Source: Sipunculus nudus (lineage: Eukaryota > Annelida > Sipuncula > Golfingiida > Sipunculidae). Taken from it: 64,000 bases of DNA. The DNA lies in NCBI GenBank assembly GCA_026874595.1, contig CM049307.1, positions 58,036,870-58,100,869 of the forward strand, written 5' to 3'. Positions 12,480 to 25,259 of the stretch are shown one piece after another. The position numbers and the translations under genes were made by a program. The stretch's first letter is position 1. Each line of letters opens with the position of its first letter. The notes beneath the pieces are model-generated. The model worked only from the letters and a program-made list of their open reading frames with translations, was not told the origin of the DNA and did no database searches.

Positions 12480-13390
12480 CGCCGTGCTTTATCTGATTTA
12501 AAGCAGGCCCTATGAAAGGTGGGGTCAGCAGGCACAAGGTACCGGAACCGAACTGGAACAAGGGGGCCCCAGATCGACAAGGAATTTCCTAAAGCGTAGA
12601 AAAATATGTTTTGAAATATACAAGTCTCATATGGTTTTTATTTTAGCTCATATGAATTTTAGTTTGGAGACCCCGCGAGGGTGCGGGTCGGTAAGGTGTG
12701 TCCTATAAAGGGCAAAAGGAATGCAGATCATGTCTGCCATTTGAGAAGCATGTGTACGGAGTTTTTAATCGACACTGAGGGGCCTATATTAAAAGACCAG
12801 TAATTAAAGGACCAGGAATTTTCTATAGTACCCAATGAAATGTTTGTAAATATAGAAGTCTCACTAAGTTTTATTTTAACCTATAGGAATTCCCAATAAG
12901 GCACAAGATGCTTAAGTCACGTGTTTTACGAGACGTAAATAAAGAGTTTCTAATAGTGAGTGATCCTAAGGGGCCCAGGCCCGTCAGTATTTTCATATGT
13001 GAAGAACACCAGAAAAAACTTGAAAATGAGAAAATCTCTTTTGGCGTTTATGTTAACCTTCATTTATTTAACTGTCACCAGGACGACTCAAACAGGCCCG
13101 GCTCGGGCTTTGTCTCCTATAGGGCCCAGTTAAACTTAATTATCAATGCGGAACTTTGTGTTTTCTCATTGGTTTTAGCTTAAAGTTTGAATCGGAAGTG
13201 ATGGGGCCTCTGAGACTCGTGGCCAAGGAGTTCCCAAGGGCACAAGAACAGACATGACGATGAAGACTCAAATTTAAGTCTCTCATTTGTCTAAAATAGC
13301 GTTAGCAAGTTTTAACCCGTTGGGTCCAAAGGGTCTTGATGGGTCAGGAGTTCTTAAGGCCCATTAGAATGCATGGAAATCGTAATCTTT
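12480..13390. repeat. Degenerate tandem-like repeat with GGGCCC and AGGARTTCC motifs
   Basis: Blocks of the form CAAGGARTTYCYWARG followed by A-rich sequence and AAGTCTCA recur near 12580, 12812 and 13225, with a partial copy near 13346. GGGGCCC-like strings lie between them. This looks like old satellite or repeat DNA. The 91-codon frame at 12908-13183 falls inside it and is probably not a gene. Confidence 0.35.
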
Positions 13391-13885
13391 CGTTCCGGAA
13401 GAACATGCCGTTTTTTTTTCAATTTATTCATTTACTCTGTTTTAAGTTTAGATAAGGTATAAATGTAGGTTAGTTTTTTTTTATGAGTGTGCATGAATAT
13501 AATTATTCAAGAAACCAAATTTATTTATTGATTCACGCTTAATATAAAACGATTTAGTGGGGGCCCCTTTCATTTTATTTTTAAATTCATCTTTGTGCTT
13601 TTCTTTGTGTGTGAGTCGGGGGGGGGGGGGTCTTTTTATGTTTTTCCCGTGCTCCTTTTATTGTCGATAGATCCCGTGCTATATGTTTTGTCAATTATCA
13701 ACTTATCGCAAACCCATATAGCTTTCTATTATTGTGACAAACCAAGAAATGATGCGTTTGAGATGCAAATATTAATTATTCAAATTCATAACAGCAAATG
13801 TAGGTCTGGTAATCACAGAATCACAGTAGTCTTCGATACAGCCTCCACTGCTGATCTGACCACTGTCAAAGTATCTAACAGTCTG

Positions 13886-14424
13886 AGGGTGCCTTTCCAT
13901 ACATGCGGATTTTTACCCGCGCGGGCGCGGGTCTCAGCTTGCAGAGAGACTCTTCCATATGTGCGGGTCCCCGCATGCGGGTGACCCATTAGTTGGGATA
14001 AACGCATGCACTAATAATCATAATTTCTCAGAATTTAGTGTAATGTGTGTAATCATTTATACTGATGAGGCAAATTGAAGCGGATTAATATTGTATCTCA
14101 TCATCTAGGCTTAAATGGTTGGCCATTTCCTGTCACACTCTATAACTAAAGCTGGCCCCGGGCAGTATCTCAATGAAGACTGGTCGTATATTTTTTATGC
14201 AGTCTAAAAAGCTCTATTGGCTCCTCTTTCTTTTCAAAGACAAGGACACCTACCTGCTTCTCATACATACATGTAGCATCCGCATGCGGGCCCCCGCAGA
14301 AATCCAGCACTGTTATATCCGCATACGCGTCCTGCGCGAGGACCGCGCGTATGGAAAGGGGACAATGATAACACGCTTGTTGGATTTCAACCGTGCGGGA
14401 CCCGCAGGTGTGGAAAAGCACCCT
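13886..14424. mobile_element. 539-bp TIR element (non-autonomous DNA transposon)
   Basis: The left end AGGGTGCCTTTCCATACATG is matched in inverse by the right end; its complement reads AGGGTGCTTTTCCACACCTG. Internal GC-rich palindromes include CCCGCATGCGGG near 13970. There is no transposase frame. The target duplication is unclear, so the superfamily is left open. Confidence 0.65.
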
Positions 14425-14849
14425 GACGCATCTACACTCTCTGTGGCGGCACTATTTTAACCCCTTATTATATATGTTCATGTAAATATTTTTTACCCTT
14501 CCAAGTTTCAATTGTTTTTTCGTTTTTGTGTTCTTATTGTTGTTGATAACATGAGAGACACAGATTGTTGTGTGGGTAACCATTTGTAGGTTGCTTGCCT
14601 TGAGGTTATACGGGTGCCTGCTAAGACCTGCATATGCTTATGAAGAAAAACAACTTGCTGACGTTGTCTAAATGGCTGGAACTGCAAGATAAAATGGTAT
14701 TCGTCTCGAAGTTTTGTCGTTTAATTGCATTGAACGGGTTCGGCTCTCGATTGGCATGGCTGGGTCTCCGCTGCTAGGATCAGTGGAAGAAATGAATGCT
14801 GCTTCTGCCTTTGTTGCTGTGGGTACTGTCGACTGTCTCGGCCGAAGAG

Positions 14850-14915
14850 GTGGGGGGGGGGGGGGTACAATGTCAGAAAATATTCGGTTGTGAACCCCCC
14901 CCCCCCTCCACCCTA
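14850..14915. repeat. Foldback of a G-run and a C-run
   Basis: GGTGG followed by a long G run, a spacer of about 28 bp, then a long C run followed by TCCACC. The arms are complementary over about 17 bp and could form a hairpin or, on the G strand, a quadruplex. Confidence 0.6.
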
Positions 14916-15164
14916 TGCTAAGATTCTCCGCAAGCCCTTGGTCGGGCCTGCAATGAAACACCTGGCATATCGATACAAACAAGCGTTAACAAAGAATATT
15001 GTATAACATATGATAGATAAACTGCATTGCATGGAATCTCCGAACCAATATCTGGCAATGGGTTATTCAAGATTCCAGGCACATTTATCGTTCGAGATAC
15101 AGGGTATTACGAAAACAAGGGCGGGTTTAGGGGGAATGACCAAATATATGTGAAAATATAACAA

Positions 15165-15445
15165 GCAAATTCGTGGAATTAATGTCCCCCGCTTTGGGGT
15201 GTTGTTGTTTTTCATGCTTGATAAAGGACGGACAGACAGAGTGACAAACAGACAGACAGAAGCCAGACACTCCAAAACCAATCCCGACCAAGATATGCAT
15301 GAGAGCAATGACTGACCAAAATTTGGATGAAATCGGATAATATTTTGGGAAGTTATCGCACGGAAACGTAACATGACGGACAGAGAGACAGCAGACAAAC
15401 CCAAAACAATGCCCCCCGCATTCGCGGAGCGGGGGACAAAAACAG
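15165..15445. repeat. Repeat bounded by CCCCCGC hairpins
   Basis: GTCCCCCGC near 15185 and a CCCCCGC...GCGGGGG hairpin at 15412-15434 bracket a segment with (GACA)-rich sequence. The minus-strand open frames across it are by-products of that repeat sequence. Confidence 0.4.
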
Positions 15446-15558
15446 TAACGCATTATACCGAAATACGTGTCTCGCAGTTTTTTAGCTCAGCTGACTGAAA
15501 GTCATCTGAGCTATAGCGATCACTCTTTGTCCGTCGTCCGTCTGTCTGTCTGTCTGTC

Positions 15559-15590
<32 letters not shown>

Positions 15591-15639
15591 CGTTAACCAG
15601 GCACAAATGGTAACCACTGGACCTGGAATCTTCTAACTT

Positions 15640-18600
15640 GACATCCAGGGCGTTTCATCAGTTTCTGCAGTCTGGTGGCGCCACCTATATTTTTTCGATT
15701 TTTACGAATTTTTTTCTTTATTTTTTGAGACCTCTTGAGATGTGGTCATCTGTTAACAGGGCACAAATTGTAATGACTGGACCTAGAATCTTCTCCCTTG
15801 AAATTCCGGGAGGCCCATGAAAAGTCTCTTTGGAAACCTGAAATTAAGTCTCTGTTACCCATAACCTCTGAGCTATGGGGCTCCGAAATACCCCCCAGAA
15901 TAATGGAAAATTTGATTCAAAAGCTCCAGTATCTGAACAACTATTGCATTGATCACCATGATTCTTTGCATGGATATTGATCATGGAATGTTTCATCAGT
16001 TTCTGCAGTCTGGTGGCGCCATCTATATTTTTTTATTTTTATGAATTTTTTTCTCTATTTTTGAGACCTCATAAGATGTGGTCATCTGTTAACATGGCAC
16101 AAATCGTAACAACTGGACCTAGAATCTTCTCTCTTGACATGCTGAGAGGCTCATGAAAAGTCTCCTTAAACACTTGAAATTAGGTCTCTGTTACCCATAA
16201 CCTCTGAGCTATGGGGCTCCGAAGTACCCCCCGGAATAATGGAAAATTTGATACAAAAGCTCAAGTATCTGAACAATTATTATATTGATCACCATGATTC
16301 TTTGCATGGATATTGATCATGAAATGTTTCATCAGTTTCTGCATTCCGGTGGCGCCACCTGTATTTTTAGCTCAGCTGACTGAAAGTCATCTGAGCTATA
16401 GCGATCACTCTTTGTCCGTCGTCCGTCTGTCCGTCTGTCCGTCTGTCCGTCCGTTAACCAGGCACAAATCTTAACCGCTGAACCTAGAACCTTGTTACTT
16501 GGGATTCTGAGAGGTCCATGAAAAATCTCCTTGGAAACCAGAAATTAGGTCTCTGTTACCCATAACCTCTGAGCTATGGGGCCCCAAAGTACCCCCCAGA
16601 AAAGTCAAAAATTTCATACAAAAACTTCAATATCTCATTAACTACTTGACTGATGGTCATGATTTTTGGCATACATATTGATCATTAGATGTTCCATCAT
16701 TACCTGCAGACTGTTGGCGCCACCTGTATTTTTCGATTTTTTACAAATTTTTTTCTCAATTTTTGAGACCTTTAAAAATGTGAACATCTGTTAACAAGGC
16801 ACAAATCGTAAAGCCTAGACCTAGAATCTTAATTCTTGAAACACTGAGAGGTCCATGAAAAATCTCCTTAGAAACCAGAAATTAGGTCTCTGTTACCCAT
16901 ATCCTTCGAGCTATGGGGCCCCAAAGTACCCCCCAGAATAGTAAAAAATTTCATACAAAAACTTCAATATCTCAATAACTACAACACTGATGGTCATGAT
17001 TTTTGGCATACATATTGATCATGAGATGTTCCATAAGTTCCTGCAGACTGGTGGCGCCACCTGTATTTTTCGATTATTTTACAATTTTTTCCTCTATTTT
17101 TGAGACGTTTAAAGATGCTGTCATCTGTTAACGTGGCACAAATCGTAACCGCTGGACCTAGAATCTTCATTCTCGACACACTGAGAAACCTATTCAAAGT
17201 CTCCGTGGAAACCATAAATTAGATCTCTGTTACCCATATCCTTCGAGCTATGGGGCCCAAAGTACCCACCAGAAAAGTCAAAAATTTCATACACAAAAAT
17301 TCAATATCTCATTAACTACTTGACTGATGGTCATGATTTTTGGCATACGTATTGATCATGAGATGTTCCATCACTTCCTGCAGACTGGTGGCGCCACCTG
17401 TATTTTTCGATTTTTTACGAAATTAAAAATGTGAACAGCTGTTAACAGGGCACAAATCATAAAGACTGGACCTAGAATCTTCATTCTTGACACACTGAGA
17501 GGTCCATAAAAAGTCTGCATGGAAACCTGAAATAAGGTCTCTGTTACTCATATCCTTTGAGCTATGGGGGTCTCCCAATAACCCCCCAGAATAATGGAAA
17601 ATTTGATAAAAACAAACTGCAACATCTCAATAACTACAACACTGATTGTCATGATTTTTGGCATACATATTTATCAAGAGGTGTTTCACCAGTACCTCAA
17701 GACTGGTGGTGCCACCTGTATTTTTTCAAATTTTCACATTTTTTTTTTCTCTATTTTCGAGACCTTTCAGGATGTAGTTATCTGTCAACGGGGTACAAAT
17801 CGTAAGGACTGGACCTAGAATCTTCATTGTTGACACACAGGGAGACCCATGATAAGTCTCCCTGGACACCTGAAATTAGATCTCTGTTACCCATATCCTT
17901 TGAGCTATGGCACTCCAAAGTACAGCTCAGAATAATGGAAAATTTGATACAAAAGCTGAAGTATCTGAACAACTAATGCAGAGATCACCACAATTGTTTT
18001 CATGGATATTGATCATGGAGTGTTTCATCAGTTTCTGCAGACTGGTGGCACCACCTGTATTTGTTTGGGTTTTTTTACGAATTTTTCTCTATTTTTGAGA
18101 CCTTTAAAGTTATGAACATCTGTTAACAGGGCACAAATCATTAAAACTGGACCTAGAATCTTCATTCTTGACACACAGGGAGACCCATGAAAAGTCCCCA
18201 TGGAAACCTGAAATTAGGTCTCTGTTACCCATATTCTTTAAGCTGTATGGCTCCAAATTACCCCCCAGAATAATGGAAAATTTGATACAAAAACTGCAGT
18301 ATCTCAATAACTACAACACTGATGGTCATGATTTTCGGCATACATATTGAGCATGACCTGTTCCATCAGTTTCTGCAGACTGGGTGAGCCACCTCTATTT
18401 TTTTCAAAATTTTACGATTTTTTTTCTCTTTTTTTGATACCTTTAAAGATGTGGTTATCTGTCAACAGGGTACAAATCGCAACAACTGGACCTAGAATCT
18501 TCATTCTTGTCATGCAAGAAGGCCCATGAATAGTGCCTGTGGAAACTTAAAATTAGGTCTCTGTTACCCATATCCTTCAAGCTATAGGACTCCGAAGTAT

Positions 18601-18745
18601 CCCTCAGAATAATGGACAATTTGATACAAAAGTTGAAGTATCTGAACAACTAATGGGGAGATCACCATGATTCTTTGCATGGATATTGATGTTTGTAAGT
18701 GTTTTTATTAGTTTCTGCAGACTGGTGGAGCCACCTGTATTTTTG
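15640..18745 (+). repeat. Tandem array of ~338-bp monomers (about nine copies)
   Basis: The palindrome-bearing junction (GGTGGCGCCACC or close variants) recurs at 15674, 16012, 16348, 16713, 17050, 17387, 17705, 18044, 18383 and 18724, mostly 336-341 bp apart. Monomers share blocks such as GGACCTAGAATCTTC, AGGTCTCTGTTACCCATA and GAGCTATGGGGC. The 365-bp step corresponds to the internal left-end insertion at 16366. Confidence 0.9.
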
Positions 18746-18839
18746 TACCCGCCAAAACGAAGTTTTGTGGATACTATGTTTTTGACCGGGTTCCTCCGCC
18801 GTTGCCGCGTTCGTTTCCAGAGAGCTCCTCTGGGACTTG

Positions 18840-20260
18840 ATTTTATCAGCTTTCCAAGCTCATATCTCGGGAACCGTTTGACTGATCAGGAAATAAAATT
18901 TATACTAATGTAGCCCTTGGATAGCTCTATAACATACACAAAAAATGGTGGCGCCACCTGTAACCATGTTTGCACAGTGTCCATCTGTTCATCTGCCTTT
19001 GGTTAAAATCACTCATATCTCTGCAGTGAATTGACTAATTCACCTGAAATTCGGCATGCGTATACATCCTGGATAGCTTTCTTGATTTTATGACAGGTGG
19101 CGCCACCTACATTCTCATTCACGCTGATGACATCCAAGCTCATATTTCGGGAACCGTTTGACCGATTGGGCCAAAATTTTGCATGTTTATAGATCTAACA
19201 TAGCTCTTTATCATACGCTAAACTGGTGGCGCCACCTGCAACCATTTTTGCACAGCGTCTGTCTGTTTGTCTGCCGTGCAATAATGTCACTCATATCTCG
19301 GCAGTGGTTTGACATATCTGCCTAAAATTTTGCAGTTTTATACATCCTGGATAGCTTTCTTGATTTTATGACAGGTGGCACCACCTACATTCACGTTCAT
19401 GCTGATGACATCCAAGCTCATATCTCGGGAACCGTTTGACCGATCGGGCCAAAATTTTGCATGTGTATAGATCTAACATAGCTCTTTATCATACACAAAA
19501 CTGGTGGCACCACCTGCAACCATTTTTGCACAGCGTCTGTCTGTTTGTCTGCCGTGCAATAAAGTCACTCACATCTTGGCAGTGGTTTGACATATCTGCC
19601 TAAAATTTTGCAGTTTTATACATCCTGGATAGCTTTCTTGATTTTATGACAGGTGGCGCCACCTTTATTTTAGTTTATGCTGCAGACATCCAAGCTCATA
19701 TCTCGGGAACCGTTTGAACGATTAGGCCAAAATTTTGCATGTGTATAGATCTCACATAGGTCTTTATCATACACAAAACTGGAGGGGCCACCTGCAACCA
19801 TTTTTGCACATTTTGCACAGCGTCTGTCTGTTGGTCTGCCGTGGCCTAAAATCACTCATTTCTCTGTAGTGGTTTGACATATCTGCCTAAAATTTTGCAG
19901 GTTTATACATCCTGGATAGCTTTCTTGATTTTATGACAGGTGGCGCCACCTACATTCTAGTTAACGCTGCACACATCCAAGCTAATATCTCAGGAACCAT
20001 TTGACCGATTGGGCCAAAATTCTGCTTGTGTTTAGATCTCACATAGGTCTTTATCATACACAAAACTGCAACCATTTTTGCACAGCGTCTGTCTGTTTGT
20101 CTGCTGTCGGCTAAAATCACTCATATCCATGTCGTGGTTTGACTTTTCTGCCTAAAATTTTGCATATGTATACAACTTGGACAGCTTTCTGGATTTGTGG
20201 TAGGTTGCACAACCTACATACACATTTAGGCTGCAGACATCCATGCTAATATGCAACATA
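18840..20260 (+). repeat. Tandem array of ~279-bp dimeric monomers (about five copies)
   Basis: CCAAGCTCATAT recurs at 18853, 19134, 19412, 19690 and, as a variant, 19977, so the period is about 279 bp. Each monomer is made of two related half-units of about 140 bp, both with an AAAATTTTGCA block and a GGTGGCGCCACC palindrome or variant. Copies become more diverged toward 20250. Confidence 0.88.
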
Positions 20261-21501
20261 CCTCACTCTGTTTCCCCTTGCCACTCAATCCATGCCTCAC
20301 TTCACTCTGATTTTGGCAGATACACGTAGTCACTTGTCGGCTACCCGTGTTCTAGTTTTTAAAGTTTACACATTTTTTCTCTATTTTTCAGATATATAAA
20401 TACAAAATCTTGGCCTGTTGGTTAATCTGTTTGATGTTTCAGTTGAATGGGTATCTACCATTCTGATGATAAAATTTCCTTTTGTGAATCTCTTCCCAGT
20501 CAGCTGAGCGTCATGACCCATGGGTCACTTGTTTTCCTTATTATGCACCTCCTCTATGCGTGAGTTTTGTATCGTTCCCTGGTCTATGCATTTGGAACCC
20601 TCACATCCTAAAAAATCTCTCTCTTAATCTAGCAGTTATTATTCCGATATCGGAATTTACATGCAGAATTCTGTGGTTGGCCTTGTATTCGTCAGGATGA
20701 AATTTGGCGATTTCTTAAATTTTTAACGTTTCACGGGGGTTTCATTTTTTGCTAATGCACTAGAACCTATAATATCAAGAACAGCAGTATTTGCAATTTT
20801 GCAACAGGAGAACAAATCCTACGATACATCACTCATTTCTATACCAGTCATTTTACTATGACCTGTGCCACTCTCAATATATCCTCGGGATTTATACCGC
20901 ATGTTTAAAAAAAAATAATTCGTGTTTATATGCGCCGGTTCCGATTCCCTATACAGATAAGGCTGCTTACGAACCATGTGCCTAGAGTTGTGATATATTA
21001 TTCCAATTCGTTCATCTTAGCTGATGGGGCATCTGTTTTTCGGGGTTTAATTTTCTTGGTTATTCCCCAATCGCGAATATCGCGAAATTAAAACCTTCGC
21101 GAACATAGAGGCAATCACAGTAAATGTGTGGACTGCAAATATTGCATCTATATCGAAGAAAGTCTTGCCTTATATCTTGCAATGGTTCATAATCAAAATG
21201 TGATGTCAGAAATGCCGCTAATGTTGTTGAAATGACGCCCGCATTTTTTAACATTACATTTTGCATTACTTTCCGGGAAGGATAATTATGAAGTTTTTCA
21301 TTTTCGACTCCCACCTTACTTTCTTATGGATGTGTTCATCGGGTAGGTAAAACAATAGGACCTCTAACATATATGTAGCACAGATAAATTTGGATTGGCC
21401 AAATGTAACCTGATTACACTTAAATGTACACATAACAGGAAGTTTCAAAGGAGAAATATAACCTCAGAGCACTCCATGATCCCGAATAGTATATGGATGA
21501 A

Positions 21502-21505
<4 letters not shown>

Positions 21506-21556
<51 letters not shown>
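21506..21556. repeat. (TA)n microsatellite
   Basis: Pure TA run upstream of the receptor gene. Confidence 0.95.
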
Positions 21557-21558
<2 letters not shown>

Positions 21559-24018
21559 ATTTTTTTTATGTTACCGTAGATTGGTTTTGTTAATAATATA
21601 TATTAAATTATCTCCTAATGATCAACAGATATATTAATTAATTTGATGAACCCTTAGCTAGCTCTTCGACAATTTGTTAGCGCGTTTTCAAAATAACAAT
21701 ATACTGATGGCCATACTCTTAGCTGTTGATGGTGAAATCGCAAACTTTTGACCTCGAGAATATTAAACCAGCCGCAGTATGTCAATTGGAACAAGAAATT
21801 GTGTTCTGTTGTGTTCTGCAGAGATTCATGACTGTTGGCACATTGGGGCACAATGGATATATTGAACGAATATTGAAATTACGAACTAATTAATCACTAC
21901 TTCCAATAATTAACTTCTAAATCAGGACAGAAATGGAGAATCACGAAAATCTGATCCAATCACTTTTCCACCCGACCGGAAAATCGGGGATTTCAATCGA
22001 GAAAGTGTGCTGCCGACTATTTTGAGAGCTATACTCGGAAATGACTGACCCGTCTGTCTGCTGGATAAGACTTCTCATGGAGAGTAATTTAAATGTCACT
22101 GATTTGGATGTTTGACGCGCTGTACCAAGGGCTCTTTCTGTCACAGGTGTAATTACGTCAATAAGGGACCTGTCTAAATGGACCTGTGTAACCTGTTATA
22201 TTGCGGAGTTCAAGCTTTCCCGCTGAGCTGAAATTTCCTGTGTCATTTGCGTTTCCGACTAAGTGGTCGAGAGTTTGGCTGGGGGGCCCTCCCTTCCAAC
22301 TCTTACTTGCGTCAATCTCAAAAGGTCATGTTTTTCGTATTTGCCGACAGGTAAATGTGACCAGATAAATACCCAATTAACCCAAATAAATCACATAAAA
22401 AATACGTTGTCTCTCCGATCAAATGCTTTGTTTTGAGATAATAAATTGACCAGTTTGAATGGGAAAAATTAAGTGAGTTATTTTCTTTTTCTTTCTTTTT
22501 GGTCATTTTGTATGAGTAAAAACGATTTCATGCCTCAGAGGGGCACTTGAGAGAACCAAGATCAACCTCTCTTTAATGGCTAAAACGCAGGAAGTTGCTT
22601 GATACAGCCACAAGTTTACATGGTTTTAGCGATAATTTCCCTGTATAACAAACATAATAACCTTGTTCTTGTCTTTTTTGGTACTATAAAAAACGGCAGT
22701 TGATGCCCTCTGATTAAAAATGATCCAACAGGATCCCCTATCAGTTTAATCATATGGTTAATGAAAAACTTTGTATGTGCTGTTACCCTGGAATAGTTAA
22801 AAGTCATTGTGCATGTTAGGGAGATATTATCTCAGACCAGATTATATACTCCGCTTATTCTCAAAAACTTTTCCACCACTGTCCATTTATATGTCGAATA
22901 TGAAAAATAGCAAAATAATGTTCAGGTTCTATGCGCATGCGCAGTAAACTGTATAAAGACGATCCTATATAACAGCAACAGGTCAGTAAACGCTTTGCCT
23001 TATCCTGTTCAAACGTTTTTGTAGCTATAAACAGTTGTATAGTACATGTAACAATGTTATTCATACCCAATTATTTGTATAAAAGAACGTAATTATATTC
23101 TGTAGAATAAGTGTGATTTCTATATTCTCAACCAGGGGGAGGGCGTATTTCGAATTAAGTTTTGTGTAGCAAGTGCGAGACCTTCAAATGTAGCCAGACC
23201 CCATTTCAAGAATCTAGATAAGGTAATATCCTTCATTCTTTCGGAAAAAAATGGAGGAGAGAAATACCAAACACGTCAATTTGATGTTGACAGGATTGAC
23301 ATTTCTGATTATTTCCCGGAGAGGATTAATAAAAGATAAGCACTCTGACAGAAAATGTCTGAAATTTGACGGAAATGTCAAATATTTGTGACAGACGCCA
23401 TCGTCAATTTGATTATTACCTGATGGGAAGCACGGAGAGATTGAAGATATATGTCAGGATTCGACCAAAATAGCAATTGAGTGGGTCATCAACTTTATTT
23501 TAGAGAAATGCACAATTCTTTCGATTTTAATCATGTGTGATCTATTATTGGTAATAATAATAAGATGCTCAAGGATTTCTTTTTGGAATAATAAAATAAA
23601 TTTAGGAGTTATTGAAATTTTACTAGTTTTTGATGACATTAGTTTGACCTTCTATGAGAAAGGGCTTTCCAGCAGCCGACACCAGGTATATTTATTCTTT
23701 GTATCGTATACAATATGATCCACTACAAAACAGAAGAATCATATAACAAATACGACAATAATGACCGAAATTTCAGTTTTTGAGGTGAAAGTTGTTTATT
23801 GCCCCATCCTTATTCGTACAGTATTAATGCAATTTATCTTCATGTTTTAAAAGCTTATAATCATAAACTGTGAATCTTCCTACCTACTACGGGCACCTGT
23901 AAATTACGAACCCTTTAGGGCTGTCCTGTAAATTATAGACTTGGAGCTGTGCAACCTTCCTAACGTGGACACCTAGTATCAAATGCAAAACCTGAAGTCC
24001 TTATCCCCATTCGGTAGG

Positions 24019-24020
<2 letters not shown>

Positions 24021-24058
<38 letters not shown>
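24021..24058. repeat. (CT)n microsatellite
   Basis: Pure CT run about 1.2 kb upstream of the receptor start codon. Confidence 0.95.
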
Positions 24059-24060
<2 letters not shown>

Positions 24061-25103
24061 GTACACACTCATATATGTAAATATATATATGTGTGTGTGT
24101 TAGTCTACTCTCTATACATTGTTGCGTCTTCCTCGTGAACATACATATGCAATCAACCATTTTAGTTGCGATCAGGACGCACCACGTACAATAGCAAGAG
24201 GTTTATATATATTTTTATGCTTATCACAGGGCAGAAGTCATCAGGGATCACTGCACGCATTGTCATACACCCGTCCTTGCCGCCGAGACCCCCTCACACG
24301 GACACATAAATAGCGAGGCCGTATCATCGCCGGGCCGCCAGGGTCTTCTAGTCTTCTCAAGCATGAGTGAATCCAATCAGCGCCAAGGACCAATGGCGTA
24401 ATTTAATAAAAACACCACAAAGCAGATATCGTTAGTTTTCCCGATGGCGTACCCTCCACCTTATTTGCCAAACTGCCAAAGGTTATTTGTCTTGAGCGTT
24501 TTGCTGATGTTTGGCCGCCAATCTGGGATAGGGTCCTCAAACCTGCATCCATTACTTCGGTTATTAGAGCTCTTTGTCACACTGAACACGCGCGAGGCCT
24601 TCTAAAGTGTTAGACGTTTTTTTTATCTGGCTGTTGCTTCGGTGGTCACAATCTTGAACCGCCAAGGCTGGCATCTGCAGAAGTGTTTATCCAAGGGTCC
24701 CTGGTCTCGCTGACGTATCTCTGAACTATTATATGAATAGAAAAATAAGTACAAGGGTTATTTAGATACAATCACATAAATCAAACCACGTGTTATTAAC
24801 TGTTTTAACTTTCTTATGTTTACGGTATTGTGCAATGGACATGAACAGGTAATGTTTGTGTATCTCATTGTGTTTTTATCATTTCACATTTGATCCAGTT
24901 AAAATGGTTTTGTCAGTTTCAATACAACTATGAGGTCTTATGTTAATTAAAGTCACAATCTAGCACAAATAAACCTGAAATAATCCACTGCGATTAAAAG
25001 ATCTTTGTTCTCCCAAGTAAATATATTTATTATGATAACCTATGTTGTGTATTTATTGTTTGCAAGTGAAGGGAAATAGCCCATGCTGTATAATAAGTTT
25101 TTT

Positions 25104-25119
25104 TTGGGTTTTGTTTCAG
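25104..25119 (+). other. Candidate splice acceptor for the exon carrying the start codon
   Basis: A T-rich tract ending in TTTCAG lies 140 bp before the receptor ATG. This suggests that at least one non-coding 5' exon lies further upstream and that the exon with the ATG begins near 25120. No TATA box or promoter could be assigned nearby. Confidence 0.45.
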
Positions 25120-25259
25120 TATTAGAAGAAGGGCAATCTGGGCAACTCTGAAGAAAAAAAATATATTAATACATCTACAGCTAGTTTTTCTTCTGGGGCT
25201 TTCCGTGTATTAACAAAAGTGAGAAAGCAGGCCCTAGCGTAGAGGCGCCACCTATAACA

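Larger units (their letters stand above)
15480..20540 (+). repeat. ~5 kb composite satellite element with inverted terminal motifs
   Basis: The block begins with TTAGCTCAGCTGACT, which folds back on AGTCATCTGAGCT across a GAA loop. It ends with the inverse motif AGTCAGCTGAGC followed by the palindrome TGACCCATGGGTCA. A (GTCY)n tract follows the left end. Inside lie two tandem arrays with different monomers, described separately. A second left-end motif with its own GTCY tract at 16366-16460 shows that one copy has recombined or inserted inside another. No coding frame is preserved. A smaller minus-strand relative lies at 26030-26735. Confidence 0.75.
20541..25103. other. Upstream region of the receptor gene, no gene supported
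   Basis: The region holds (TA)n at 21506-21556, (CT)n at 24021-24058 and a short (TATG/TGTG) tract near 24080. There is a 14-bp palindrome TTCCGATATCGGAA near 20652. I found no exon, tRNA or transposon ends that I could defend. Promoter and non-coding 5' exons of the receptor may lie here but are not recognisable. Confidence 0.5.

Noticed and set aside
15063-15453. Two overlapping cysteine-rich minus-strand frames
   Set aside because: They read through a (GACA)-rich repeat with CCCCCGC hairpins; the apparent CLSV motifs come from the repeat words.
15480-20540. CRISPR array
   Set aside because: The repeats are long tandem monomers without short unique spacers and the DNA is eukaryotic.
20500-20540. 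Helitron 3' end
   Set aside because: There is a palindrome near the end, but the expected CTRR terminus is absent and the ends are inverted.
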